From IMG/VR virus record IMGVR_UViG_3300048033_000796, positions 1 through 23,075 of that record: a stretch of DNA of 23,075 bases; one strand, written 5' to 3'. The notes under the pieces were generated by a model, which was not told the origin of the DNA, ran no database searches, and saw nothing but the letters and a program-made list of their open reading frames with translations. The position numbers and the translations under genes were made by a program. Within the stretch, counting starts at the first letter, position 1. Each line of letters opens with the position of its first letter. The stretch is from a virus. Of this stretch, positions 1 to 6,709 are shown in pieces.

Positions 1-1805
1 AATACTATGAAACACCACAAGTCATGTATATGATGATTGGTGCTACACTATTCTCTGCTTACACAGAAGACCGTCTACGTTGGGTTAAAGATTTCTATGA
101 CGCAGTATCAACATTCAAGTTGTCACTACCTACGCCCATTATGGCGGGTCTACGCACACCTACACGACAGTTTTCTTCTTGTGTTTTGATTGAAACTGAT
201 GATAGTTTGAAGTCTATCAATGCGACTTCTTCATCTATTGTAAATTACATTTCGCAGAAAGCGGGCATTGGTATCAATGCAGGTCGTATTCGTGCGGTTG
301 GTCAACCCATTCGCAATGGCGATGCTATGCACACAGGTTTGATTCCGTTTTTGAAGTTGTTTCAAGCGGCAGTTAAGTCATGTTCACAAGGTGGTGTTCG
401 TGGTGGTGCGGCAACAGTCTATCTGCCAGGTTGGCACCTAGAATTTGAAGACCTCGTTGTGCTGAAGAACAACAAGGGTACAGAGAATAACCGTGTTCGT
501 CACATGGATTATGCATTTCAGTTGAATAAGTTGATGTACACACGTTTGATTACAGGTGGTAACATTACGCTATTTTCACCAGATGAAGTACCTGACTTGT
601 ATGATGCGTTTTTTGCAGACCAAGATAAGTTCGAAGAGTTGTATGAGAAGTATGAGCGTTCACGTTCAGTTAAAAAGAAAACTATTTCTGCACAAGAATA
701 CTTCAGTGCGCTAATTTCAGAACGTAAAGACACTGGTCGTATCTACATTATGAATGTAGACAATGCAAATACTCACAGTGCATTTGATGAAAAGCAAGCA
801 CCAATCAAGCAGTCAAATCTTTGTTGCGAGATTAATCTACCAACAAATCCGCTTGATGATGTGAATGATGAAGATGGTGAAATTTCACTCTGCACATTAT
901 CTGCTATCAATTGGGGTGCATTCAGCAAACCAGAAGATATGCAGAAGACATGTGAAATCGCTGTTCGTGCGCTAGATGCATTACTAGACTATCAGAACTA
1001 TCCTATCAGAGCGGCAGAGATTAGCACAATGAACAGACGCCCATTGGGTGTTGGTATTATCAACTTTGCTTACTTCCTTGCAAAGAACGGTGTAAAGTAC
1101 GATGAGAGTGCATTTGAACTTGTTGATGAATGGGCACAACACTGGTCTTACTATCTAATCAAAGCATCTGTTGATTTGGCAAAAGAAAAGGGCGCAATTC
1201 CCTTGACAAATCAAACGAAATATGCTAATGGTATACTTCCAGTAGACACATACAAGGAAGCAGTAGATGAACTAATCAAACATGAAGATAAAGTTGACTG
1301 GGCAGGATTGCGTGAAGAACTAAAAGAATTCGGAATTCGTAACAGTACACTTATGGCATTGATGCCAGCAGAAACGTCTGCACAGATTAGCAACTCGACA
1401 AATGGTATTGAACCGCCTCGTGCGCTAGTATCAGAGAAGCAATCTAAAGACGGTATTATGAAGCAAGTTGTTCCTGGTATTCACCACTTGAAAAACAAGT
1501 ATGATTTACTTTGGGACCAGAAGTCGCCTGAGGGGTATATTAAATTGACTGCAATTTTGCAGAAATATATCGACCAAGGTATTTCAGTAAATACTTCATA
1601 TAATCCAATGAACTATGAAGATGAGAAAGTACCAATGTCTGCACTAATGACAGACTTGATTACTTGCTACAAATATGGTCACAAGCAATTGTATTATAAT
1701 AATACTTTCGATGGTCAAGGGGAATTAGAGTTTAAAGAAGAGAACACGCAAGTAGAGCAAACGCCAGAAATCGAAGACGAAGTTTGCGATAGTTGCACAA
1801 TATAA
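1..1805 (+). CDS. nrdA: Ribonucleoside-diphosphate reductase large (alpha) subunit, 5' end missing
   Basis: Reduces ribonucleoside diphosphates to deoxyribonucleotides with NrdB, supplying dNTPs for phage replication. The reading frame is open from base 3 and runs off the left edge, so the N-terminal ATP-cone part is outside the window; about 601 codons are present. Visible family marks are the substrate-site cysteine in TRQFSSCVLIE, the NLCCEINLPT segment carrying the radical-site Cys and Glu, EPPRALVS, and the C-terminal redox pair in CDSCTI that receives electrons from thioredoxin or glutaredoxin. nrdB follows 15 bases downstream and a glutaredoxin lies at 12696, a possible electron donor. 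The first in-window ATG (base 24) is internal, not the true start. Confidence 0.97.
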   Translation, partial: YYETPQVMYMMIGATLFSAYTEDRLRWVKDFYDAVSTFKLSLPTPIMAGLRTPTRQFSSCVLIETDDSLKSINATSSSIVNYISQKAGIGINAGRIRAVGQPIRNGDAMHTGLIPFLKLFQAAVKSCSQGGVRGGAATVYLPGWHLEFEDLVVLKNNKGTENNRVRHMDYAFQLNKLMYTRLITGGNITLFSPDEVPDLYDAFFADQDKFEELYEKYERSRSVKKKTISAQEYFSALISERKDTGRIYIMNVDNANTHSAFDEKQAPIKQSNLCCEINLPTNPLDDVNDEDGEISLCTLSAINWGAFSKPEDMQKTCEIAVRALDALLDYQNYPIRAAEISTMNRRPLGVGIINFAYFLAKNGVKYDESAFELVDEWAQHWSYYLIKASVDLAKEKGAIPLTNQTKYANGILPVDTYKEAVDELIKHEDKVDWAGLREELKEFGIRNSTLMALMPAETSAQISNSTNGIEPPRALVSEKQSKDGIMKQVVPGIHHLKNKYDLLWDQKSPEGYIKLTAILQKYIDQGISVNTSYNPMNYEDEKVPMSALMTDLITCYKYGHKQLYYNNTFDGQGELEFKEENTQVEQTPEIEDEVCDSCTI

Positions 1806-1820
1806 AAGGAAAGAGAAAGT

Positions 1821-2954
1821 ATGTCAGGATATTCGGTATTTAATACAGAAAACAAAAAAGGTCACATGGACAAAACTATGTTCTTTGATGAGGGCGTAGA
1901 TGTAGCACGATATGACCAAGTAAAGTATTCGCAATTTGAAAAACTAACAGATAAGCAGTTGGGGTTTTTTTGGCGCCCAGACGAAGTTGATTTGGGTAAA
2001 GACCGTAAAGACTTTGCTGATTTAACTGAACATGAACGACACATTTTTACATCAAATCTGAAGAGGCAAATTCTACTAGATAGTGTACAAGGTCGGTCGC
2101 CAAATATGGCGTTTCTACCTGTTGTGTCTCTACCAGAACTTGAAACGTGGATTGAAACATGGTCATTTTCTGAGACTATACATAGTCGTAGTTACACACA
2201 CATTATTCGAAATGTTTATAGCAATCCAAGCAAAGTTTTTGATGAGATTACTAGCATACAGGAAATCGCAGATTGTGCTGAAGACATTTCAAAGTATTAT
2301 GACGATTTGATTGATGGTACTATGTGGTATCAACTATTGGGTGAAGGTACACATACAGTCAACGGTAAAAAAGTTGAGGTTGATTTGTATGACTTGAAAA
2401 AGAAACTTTACCTGACTATTATGAGTGTGAACATTCTTGAGGGTGTCCGTTTTTATGTCTCGTTTGCTTGTTCTTGGGCATTCGCAGAATTGAAAAAAAT
2501 GGAGGGTAATGCTAAGATTATTAAGTTTATTGCCCGAGATGAAAATCTACACCTTGCGTCTACTCAACAAATTCTAAAAAACATCATCAAAGATGACCCA
2601 GATTTTGAGAAGATTGCAAAAGAGACAGAAGAAGAATGCATCAAAATGTTTACTGATGCAGTACAGCAAGAAAAAGAGTGGGCAGAGTATCTATTTAAAG
2701 ATGGTTCTATGATTGGTTTGAATAAAGAACTACTATCAGAATACATCGAATGGATTGGGGCACGCCGTATGCAAAGCGTTGGTCTCAAATCGCCCTACAA
2801 AGTGTCTCAGGCAAACCCTCTACCTTGGACACAGAAGTGGATTAGTGGTTCTTCAGTGCAAGTTGCACCTCAAGAAACAGAAATTTCATCATATGTGATT
2901 GGAGGCGTAAAACAAGATGTTTCTACTGAAACATTCAAAGGATTAAGTCTATAA
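1821..2954 (+). CDS. nrdB: Ribonucleoside-diphosphate reductase small (beta) subunit
   Basis: Carries the diiron-tyrosyl radical cofactor that starts catalysis in NrdA. At 377 aa it has the usual length. The ligand set of class Ia beta subunits is complete: D87 (LLDSVQGRSPN), E118 and H121 (ETIHSRSY), E207 (ILEGVRFY), E241 and H244 (RDENLHL); Y125, four residues after H121, sits where the radical tyrosine belongs. This makes it a tyrosyl-radical type rather than an R2c type. It forms an operon with nrdA (15-base gap with an AAAGGAAAGAG ribosome site) and shares one base with the next gene. Confidence 0.97.
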   Translation: MSGYSVFNTENKKGHMDKTMFFDEGVDVARYDQVKYSQFEKLTDKQLGFFWRPDEVDLGKDRKDFADLTEHERHIFTSNLKRQILLDSVQGRSPNMAFLPVVSLPELETWIETWSFSETIHSRSYTHIIRNVYSNPSKVFDEITSIQEIADCAEDISKYYDDLIDGTMWYQLLGEGTHTVNGKKVEVDLYDLKKKLYLTIMSVNILEGVRFYVSFACSWAFAELKKMEGNAKIIKFIARDENLHLASTQQILKNIIKDDPDFEKIAKETEEECIKMFTDAVQQEKEWAEYLFKDGSMIGLNKELLSEYIEWIGARRMQSVGLKSPYKVSQANPLPWTQKWISGSSVQVAPQETEISSYVIGGVKQDVSTETFKGLSL

Positions 2955-3145
2955 TGGGATTAAAAATAGAAGAAATAATATGTGAGGACTGTGGGCAAGA
3001 ATACGAAGTAAAATATGTAAGTAAAGAACCTATTATTCATTGTTTATTCTGTGGTAGTGAAACAATTCAAATTGAACCACAAGAAGATGACTTGAATAAG
3101 TGGTATGACGATGACGAAGATTTAGACGAAGAAAACGATTATTAG
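2954..3145 (+). CDS. Small zinc-ribbon protein with acidic tail
   Basis: A 63-aa protein whose start overlaps the nrdB stop (TAATG), so it is probably translationally coupled to it. Two CxxC knuckles (C10/C13 and C30/C33) make a classical zinc ribbon, followed by a strongly acidic tail (Asp/Glu from about residue 43). Small zinc-ribbon proteins commonly follow nrdAB in marine T4-like phages; their role is unknown to me. A nucleic-acid or protein contact function is inference from the fold alone. Confidence 0.8.
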   Translation: MGLKIEEIICEDCGQEYEVKYVSKEPIIHCLFCGSETIQIEPQEDDLNKWYDDDEDLDEENDY

Positions 3146-3150
3146 CGGTT

Positions 3151-3158
3151 CATAAATA
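3151..3158 (+). promoter_or_regulatory. Possible T4-type late promoter box
   Basis: CATAAATA differs by one base from the T4 late promoter TATAAATA. It stands alone in the 41-base gap before the RuvC-like gene, with no sigma70 -35 box nearby, at a distance (about 28 bases) normal for a late leader. A resolvase acting during DNA packaging would suit late expression. An eight-base match in AT-rich DNA can arise by chance. Confidence 0.35.
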
Positions 3159-3186
3159 GTTCATATAACAACTTTATGGACTAATT

Positions 3187-3759
3187 ATGATACACGTTGG
3201 AATTGATTACTCAATGAGTTGCCCTGCTTTGTGCATTCACAAGGTGGGGCATTTCTCGTTTCACTACCTCGCACCTGCCAAAAAATATGAAGGTGCATTC
3301 AAAGAGTTTGACTTACAATTTGAGAAGCCAACTATCTTTGGACACATCAAACCAGATTACCTAACCCAAGAAGAGAGGTTTGATAACATTTCGAACTGGG
3401 CTTTGTCGTGCATAGAAAAAGAATGTGGCGTAGAGAAGGGTTTGAACGAACCTATCAAAGTTGTCATAGAAGGGTATGCTATGGGCGCAAAGGGTAAAGT
3501 CTTTCACATAGCAGAGAATACTGGACTACTCAAACACAAACTATGGAAGCACAATATAGACTTCGACAGTCCCGCTCCAACGACTGTTAAGAAGTTTGCG
3601 ACAGGTAAGGGTAACGCAAACAAAGAAGCAATGTACGAAGCATTCTTTGATGACACAAGCATTGACTTAGAAAAGATACTTGACTGCAAACGTGACAAGA
3701 ATCCTGTCAACGATATCGTAGACGCATATTGGATGTGTAAGTACGGTATGCAAGACTGA
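3187..3759 (+). CDS. RuvC-like Holliday junction resolvase
   Basis: Probably cuts branched DNA before packaging, the job of endonuclease VII (gp49) in T4; marine T4-like phages often carry a RuvC-type enzyme instead. The 190-aa protein shows the RNase H-like fold in order: first strand with D7 (GIDYS), E95 at the end of the middle strand (VVIEGYA), a lysine-rich segment KKFATGKGNANKEAM typical of RuvC-type proteins, and the terminal acidic motif NDIVDAYWM (D176, D179). All acidic metal ligands are present, so it should be active. It starts with ATG after a short leader and ends just before a terminator hairpin. Confidence 0.85.
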   Translation: MIHVGIDYSMSCPALCIHKVGHFSFHYLAPAKKYEGAFKEFDLQFEKPTIFGHIKPDYLTQEERFDNISNWALSCIEKECGVEKGLNEPIKVVIEGYAMGAKGKVFHIAENTGLLKHKLWKHNIDFDSPAPTTVKKFATGKGNANKEAMYEAFFDDTSIDLEKILDCKRDKNPVNDIVDAYWMCKYGMQD

Positions 3760-3788
3760 TATATCTCCTTTGGGATATATACTTTTTT
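3759..3788 (+). terminator. Rho-independent terminator after the RuvC-like gene
   Basis: Stem ATATATC (3759-3765) pairs with GATATAT (3774-3780) and is followed by six T residues (3783-3788). The stem is AT-rich, so it may be only moderately strong. It overlaps the last base of the RuvC-like stop codon and closes the nrd-RuvC block. Confidence 0.65.
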
Positions 3789-3829
3789 GGGTTTTTCGTG
3801 TATACTGCACATATATACCGAGTTAAATC

Positions 3830-3847
3830 AGTATATGCTAATATACT
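3830..3847 (+). promoter_or_regulatory. Inverted repeat touching the ribosome site of the next gene
   Basis: AGTATAT-GCTA-ATATACT is a perfect 7-base inverted repeat that ends one base before the AAGGAG ribosome site of the secreted-protein gene. It could be an operator or an RNA hairpin that limits ribosome access. A possible -10 box TATACT lies upstream at 3801-3806, so the repeat would be inside the leader. Confidence 0.45.
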
Positions 3848-3859
3848 AAGGAGAACACA

Positions 3860-4093
3860 ATGAAAACATTAATCACTTATTTGTCAATCGCAGTTGGTAC
3901 AATTGCATTCACATTTGGTCCTGCACACGCACAAGAAGTCGTTGTTGAATTCGACAGAGAACTACCTTTCAAGTCATACCACTTTACACGAACATTCGAA
4001 GATAAAGACGAATTCGAAATGTGGTTAGCAACCCGATTAGAAGATAAAGGTTGTGACCCGTATCTCAAGTCGATGAAAATAAAATTCAAATAA
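3860..4093 (+). CDS. Small secreted protein with signal peptide
   Basis: A 77-aa protein with a textbook Sec signal peptide: Lys at position 2, a hydrophobic core over residues 4-20, and an AHA-QE cleavage site after residue 24. The mature part is about 53 aa, charged, with one Cys. It has its own leader between two terminators, so it is a single-gene unit. I do not recognise the family. A periplasmic site is inferred from the signal. A phage that exports small proteins early may be changing the host envelope, but no function can be assigned. Confidence 0.75.
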   Translation: MKTLITYLSIAVGTIAFTFGPAHAQEVVVEFDRELPFKSYHFTRTFEDKDEFEMWLATRLEDKGCDPYLKSMKIKFK

Positions 4094-4101
4094 TTTGGTA
4101 T

Positions 4102-4124
4102 AGGGGGTTGACAACCCCCTTTTT
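4102..4124 (+). terminator. Terminator with a promoter -35 box in its loop
   Basis: AGGGGGTTG (4102-4110) and CAACCCCCT (4112-4120) form a near-perfect palindrome followed by T residues. As RNA it folds with a loop around TTGACAA. It ends the secreted-protein unit and at the same time contains the TTGACA box of the next promoter. Confidence 0.8.
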
Positions 4125-4136
4125 ATTTGCTATATT
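4108..4136 (+). promoter_or_regulatory. Sigma70-type promoter, TTGACA-17-TATATT
   Basis: TTGACA at 4108-4113 and TATATT at 4131-4136, spaced 17 bases. The -35 box lies inside the terminator palindrome, so end and start of transcription overlap. It would drive the small membrane peptide and the gene at 4252. Confidence 0.8.
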
Positions 4137-4169
4137 ACAGATGTAGTCATTGATAAAGGAGAAAATATT

Positions 4170-4268
4170 ATGGCTGATTATATTGCAGTGCGTATGGCAC
4201 AAGTGTTTATTGTAATCGTGTTCGTAATGGGCATGATAGATTGTGTTCGCTATGCCATGGGGTACTGA
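4170..4268 (+). CDS. Short membrane peptide (32 aa)
   Basis: Too short for most gene finders, but supported by an AAAGGAG ribosome site 7 bases before the ATG, a promoter directly upstream, and a clean hydrophobic helix (about residues 9-23, rich in Val, Ile and Met) with charged flanks. Its last codons overlap the next gene. One-helix peptides like this recur in the window (14415, 20661, 22129). The function is unknown. Confidence 0.6.
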   Translation: MADYIAVRMAQVFIVIVFVMGMIDCVRYAMGY

Positions 4269-4533
4269 AACCGAGCGTCAAGTACGTCTAAGAATTCAAC
4301 TTAGTATTGCCGCATATGCGTATGAAATTATGGACGATAGTGTTATGTCTGACCATGACTTTGATAAGATGTGTTTAGAGATTGATGCATCTATCGATAC
4401 TGGCAATAAGAAACTTGATAAGTTCTTCAAAAAAGAGTTTAGTCCACACACAGGACAGTGGGTTCACAAACACCCAGAGAAAAGAAAACTTCATCAACTC
4501 TATTTGAACCACTACAAAAAAACCTCCAAATAA
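4252..4533 (+). CDS. Conserved phage hypothetical protein, small helical domain
   Basis: A 93-aa protein; ATG at 4252 overlaps the membrane peptide by 17 bases, and a GTG at 4243 is an alternative start. The helical first half, with YAYEIMDDSVMSDHDFD, looks like the small N-terminal domain of NAD-dependent DNA ligases, where a Tyr and a SDxxYD-type motif contact the nicotinamide end. No ligase core follows, so a stand-alone related fold is only a suggestion. The second half, KKLDKFFKKEFSPHTGQW followed by HKHPE, is of a kind I associate with cyanophage hypotheticals. Confidence 0.75.
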   Translation: MPWGTETERQVRLRIQLSIAAYAYEIMDDSVMSDHDFDKMCLEIDASIDTGNKKLDKFFKKEFSPHTGQWVHKHPEKRKLHQLYLNHYKKTSK

Positions 4534-4557
4534 AACCAAAAAAAACCAAATTAACCC

Positions 4558-4586
4558 TTGCAATCCTATCTGACATGTATTATATT
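4558..4586 (+). promoter_or_regulatory. Sigma70-type promoter, TTGCAA-17-TATATT
   Basis: TTGCAA at 4558-4563 and TATATT at 4581-4586, 17 bases apart. A-rich DNA with two ACCAAA blocks (4534-4553) precedes it, the same upstream element as at 5432, 8891 and 11421. It drives the genes at 4616 and 4851. Confidence 0.75.
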
Positions 4587-4615
4587 ATAAGAGTAGTCAG
4601 AAAGAAAGAGAGATT

Positions 4616-4831
4616 ATGATGCTTTTGAATAACGGTGCAATGATTAAGAATGACGTAATTGAAGCCTTCAACGCCGCAGTTACGAATCCCGAAAACATCA
4701 ACAACAGCGGAGGCATTAATTGGAACTTCGTTGATGCTGATTTGAACCTAGATTTGGGTGATTATTACGCAAGCAGTTATCTGTACGAATGTTTCGAAGT
4801 TCTCGTTGATAACTATTTTCAATATAACTAA
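4616..4831 (+). CDS. Small conserved hypothetical protein
   Basis: A 71-aa acidic protein behind its own promoter; the start is either of two adjacent ATG codons (4616 or 4619), preceded by GAAAGAGAG. It holds the segment INWNFVDADLNLDLGDYY and ends in aromatic residues. It has no membrane helix or signal and no motif that I can tie to a function. The next gene starts 19 bases on, so the two are probably cotranscribed. Confidence 0.65.
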   Translation: MMLLNNGAMIKNDVIEAFNAAVTNPENINNSGGINWNFVDADLNLDLGDYYASSYLYECFEVLVDNYFQYN

Positions 4832-4850
4832 AGCAAAGGTGGGTGGGCAA

Positions 4851-5432
4851 ATGACGGCTTTAGCGCAAAGACTTGGCGAGGTTGTAAACTGGGAAGCGTT
4901 CTTCTCAATGGTAAATGATTTGGGGTCGCAGTTGAATGAACGTCAACTCCGCTTTCTCAAAGCACGATTGATTGAGAGTGCAATTTCACGGATGTCAAAT
5001 GGTAAGATTGAATGGGTAGACAATATTGGTCAGGACCATCAATTTGAAGACATACGCATTGAAACAAAGTTCTGTACGAACTCACTAACTACATCGAAGG
5101 GCAACCCTAAGAAGGGTCATGCTACTTCTGAAATCAAACTTACAAATACATTGGGGTCTTCTGATGGACGTTCTTTACCAGACACTTTTGATTATCTTCT
5201 CATTATTGATGATGACGCATGTGCAATTGTCAGCCGCAGTAAACTCTTACCTCATGTCACCAGTGCTGGTGATGGTCTCAAAGCAAAAATCCCCTTTTGC
5301 GACTTAGAATTTATTTCAAAAATCGATAAAAATGCCTTGACAAAGGGGTCAGAAATTAGTATAATGTCCCAAGTTGATTCGATGTTATTTGAAATTGCTG
5401 ATGATTACTTAATGCAAGATGTTTTCAAATAA
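4851..5432 (+). CDS. Restriction-endonuclease-like protein, PD-(D/E)XK type
   Basis: A 193-aa protein. The start at 4851 (MTALAQRL) follows a GGTGGGTGGG stretch; an upstream in-frame ATG at 4758 would overlap the previous gene by 74 bases and is less likely. The nuclease signature is FEDIRIETK: D67, then E71 and K73, with a second EIK at 94-96. A hydrophobic strand FDYLLIIDDDACAIVSRSKL follows, as in type II restriction enzymes after the catalytic site. No methyltransferase lies next to it, so in a phage it may degrade host DNA or unmodified rival DNA, with phage DNA protected some other way. The substrate and cut site are unknown. Confidence 0.65.
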   Translation: MTALAQRLGEVVNWEAFFSMVNDLGSQLNERQLRFLKARLIESAISRMSNGKIEWVDNIGQDHQFEDIRIETKFCTNSLTTSKGNPKKGHATSEIKLTNTLGSSDGRSLPDTFDYLLIIDDDACAIVSRSKLLPHVTSAGDGLKAKIPFCDLEFISKIDKNALTKGSEISIMSQVDSMLFEIADDYLMQDVFK

Positions 5433-5455
5433 ACCAAAATAAATCAAATTAACCC

Positions 5456-5484
5456 TTGACAATTACATAAAAATAGTGTATATT
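5456..5484 (+). promoter_or_regulatory. Sigma70-type promoter, TTGACA-17-TATATT
   Basis: TTGACA at 5456-5461 and TATATT at 5479-5484. It is preceded by an A-rich tract with ACCAAAATAAATCAAATTAA, the upstream element shared with other promoters here. The spacer and -10 are almost the same as at 17322-17350. It drives the zinc-knuckle gene and probably the non-coding segment beyond. Confidence 0.85.
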
Positions 5485-5512
5485 TGTCTAGTAAAATGAA
5501 TGGAGTGAATAT

Positions 5513-5713
5513 ATGATTGATATCTGTGAAAATTGTTATGAAGAAGCAAATCTAGTAAAGATGCAAGGCATGCAAGTATGTAAGACCTGTGTCTCTGATA
5601 TGACCTCTTCTGAACAACCCGAAAGCATGTTGCTTGATGATGACCTTGAAGGTTTTGTTATGTCTGACGATGATGTAGTAGACATGTTTCGGGATGAGTA
5701 TGTGGGTTACTAA
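5513..5713 (+). CDS. Small zinc-knuckle protein with acidic tail
   Basis: A 66-aa protein with two CxxC pairs (C5/C8 and C23/C26) that should bind one zinc ion, followed by a very acidic second half. It resembles the 2954 protein in plan: zinc ribbon, then acidic tail. Start ATG is preceded by a GGAG ribosome site and a strong promoter, which points to early, abundant expression. Acidic small proteins of phages often bind host proteins; for this one that is inference. Confidence 0.75.
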   Translation: MIDICENCYEEANLVKMQGMQVCKTCVSDMTSSEQPESMLLDDDLEGFVMSDDDVVDMFRDEYVGY

Positions 5714-5727
5714 ATAGAACGTGAAGA

Positions 5728-5960
5728 GTGAAAGCGTTTTTAAATCGAGCATCACGCTCCGCTTTCACCAGGTAAGGTCTCGAAACTTCCCACACGAAGG
5801 ATGAGACAGAGATAGGCAGCCGGGGCGGGGGGCGTGCTTATCACCTTTAAGACTTCTTTTCTCAGCATCCGTGCGGAGGGAACCGGACCTAAAAGCATTG
5901 TTAATTAGTTTTGACAGCGACAGAGCGGCATCATCAATAAGTCCGTGCGTTAATGTCGGA
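5728..5960 (+). ncRNA. Candidate structured non-coding RNA, GC-rich
   Basis: The 301 bases between 5713 and 6015 hold no credible gene, but much of the segment is clearly richer in G and C than its surroundings. Stems visible by eye: 5728-5736 with 5760-5768 (9 perfect pairs, GTGAAAGCG/CGCTTTCAC), enclosing 5747-5750 with 5756-5759; 5777-5781 with 5803-5807 enclosing 5786-5789 with 5796-5799; 5884-5888 with 5941-5945, which crosses 5918-5922 with 5954-5958, so a pseudoknot or alternative folds. A G-tract lies at 5822-5832, and the octamer TCCGTGCG occurs twice (5868, 5942). It matches no RNA class I know. The strand is inferred from the upstream promoter. Confidence 0.45.
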
Positions 5961-6014
5961 GATACTATGGGTGTTGAGATAAGATGTTTTTGATACTAAA
6001 AGAGGAGACCTACA

Positions 6015-6221
6015 ATGTGGGTATTAGTATTTGTTAAATTGCTGTTCCCAGAACCAGGTTTCTATGATGTAGATGCTCAGTTGTATGGTCAGTATGAAAA
6101 TTTTGCAGATTGTTCTAAAGCAAGAGAACTATTAATTATAGACATGGGTTATATAAACGGTTACCCTGCACCAGACACACAAGTTGTCTGTATTCGAACC
6201 AAGAATGAGTTTGAAAAATAA
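6015..6221 (+). CDS. Small hypothetical protein with two cysteines
   Basis: A 68-aa protein starting with a short hydrophobic run (MWVLVFVKLLF) that is too weak and too short for a sure signal peptide. Two Cys residues (about 33 and 59) could form a disulfide if it is exported. An AGAGGAG ribosome site sits 7 bases before the ATG. The stop codon ends on the base before tRNA-Pro, so both are likely on one transcript. The function is not recognised. Confidence 0.65.
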   Translation: MWVLVFVKLLFPEPGFYDVDAQLYGQYENFADCSKARELLIIDMGYINGYPAPDTQVVCIRTKNEFEK

Positions 6222-6298
6222 CGGAGTATAGGTCAGTCTGGTAGACCGCTACGTTTGGGACGTAGATGTCGGTGGTTCAAATCCATCTACTCCGACCA
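6222..6298 (+). tRNA. tRNA-Pro (TGG)
   Basis: A full cloverleaf: acceptor CGGAGTA/TACTCCG, discriminator A, encoded CCA (6296-6298), D arm GGTC/GACC, anticodon stem CTACG/CGTAG around loop TTTGGGA with anticodon TGG at 6256-6258, and T arm GGTTCAAAT. The C1-G72 pair is typical of bacterial proline tRNAs. It reads CCA and, with wobble, the other proline codons. Confidence 0.95.
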
Positions 6299-6330
6299 AA
6301 TATATAATAATGATTAATATGGAGAATAAA

Positions 6331-6543
6331 ATGAGAAAACAAATGATTGAAGCGTTGAAAGCACACGCACAAGCACACATCGACAAACATAAAATGAATG
6401 TCGAAGTTTTTTTGACCAATCCAGTAGGGGTTGGCGAACATCCGCAAATCATGGATTCTATCGAAAAAGAACTTGATGAAATTGCGACATATGAAGACCA
6501 ACTTGAAGTCCTGAATAAACACTTCACTGATATTAAACTGTAG
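6331..6543 (+). CDS. Conserved small protein of marine T4-like phages
   Basis: A 70-aa charged helical protein. I choose ATG 6331, 6 bases after GGAG; earlier in-frame ATGs at 6310 and 6319 lie against the tRNA and have no ribosome site. Features are the His-rich helix MIEALKAHAQAHIDKHKMN, a short VEVFLTNPVGVGEHP turn, and a Glu-rich C-terminal helix. I recall near-identical small proteins in cyanophage and pelagiphage myoviruses, always as hypothetical proteins. The function is unknown. Confidence 0.8.
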   Translation: MRKQMIEALKAHAQAHIDKHKMNVEVFLTNPVGVGEHPQIMDSIEKELDEIATYEDQLEVLNKHFTDIKL

Positions 6544-6551
6544 GAGGTAAC

Positions 6552-6695
6552 ATGGCGGCACTTGGCGCATCTCTATTCGCACGTTCAAATACGAACGGTA
6601 AAAAGACTTCTCAAGGTAATGGGAATATCAAAAAAAGTTCAATGAACAAATCCAAAAAGCGTGGTTATAAGAAGTACCGCGGACAGGGTAAATAA
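6552..6695 (+). CDS. Small basic conserved phage protein (47 aa)
   Basis: Starts 8 bases after the previous stop with a TAGGAGG ribosome site, one of the best in the window. The protein begins MAALGASLF and then turns strongly basic (Lys, Arg, Asn, Ser and Gly), ending KKRGYKKYRGQGK. Nucleic-acid binding is plausible from its charge but not shown. Small proteins with this start and this end are familiar from cyanophage genomes. Confidence 0.75.
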   Translation: MAALGASLFARSNTNGKKTSQGNGNIKKSSMNKSKKRGYKKYRGQGK

Positions 6696-6709
6696 AAGAA
6701 AGAATTATT

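Noticed and set aside
4758-4850. N-terminal extension of the restriction-endonuclease-like gene
   Set aside because: It would overlap the 4616 gene by 74 bases in another frame and adds residues without protein-like pattern.
5760-5830. Resemblance of AGGTAAGG and ACAGAGA to RNase P RNA elements, and of CGAAAC/ATGAGAC to a hammerhead core
   Set aside because: The elements occur in the wrong order or lack required core bases, and the conserved cores of RNase P RNA and of hammerhead ribozymes are missing.
6310-6330. Earlier start codons for the 6331 gene
   Set aside because: They lie only 11-20 bases after the tRNA end without a ribosome site; GGAG is correctly spaced for 6331.
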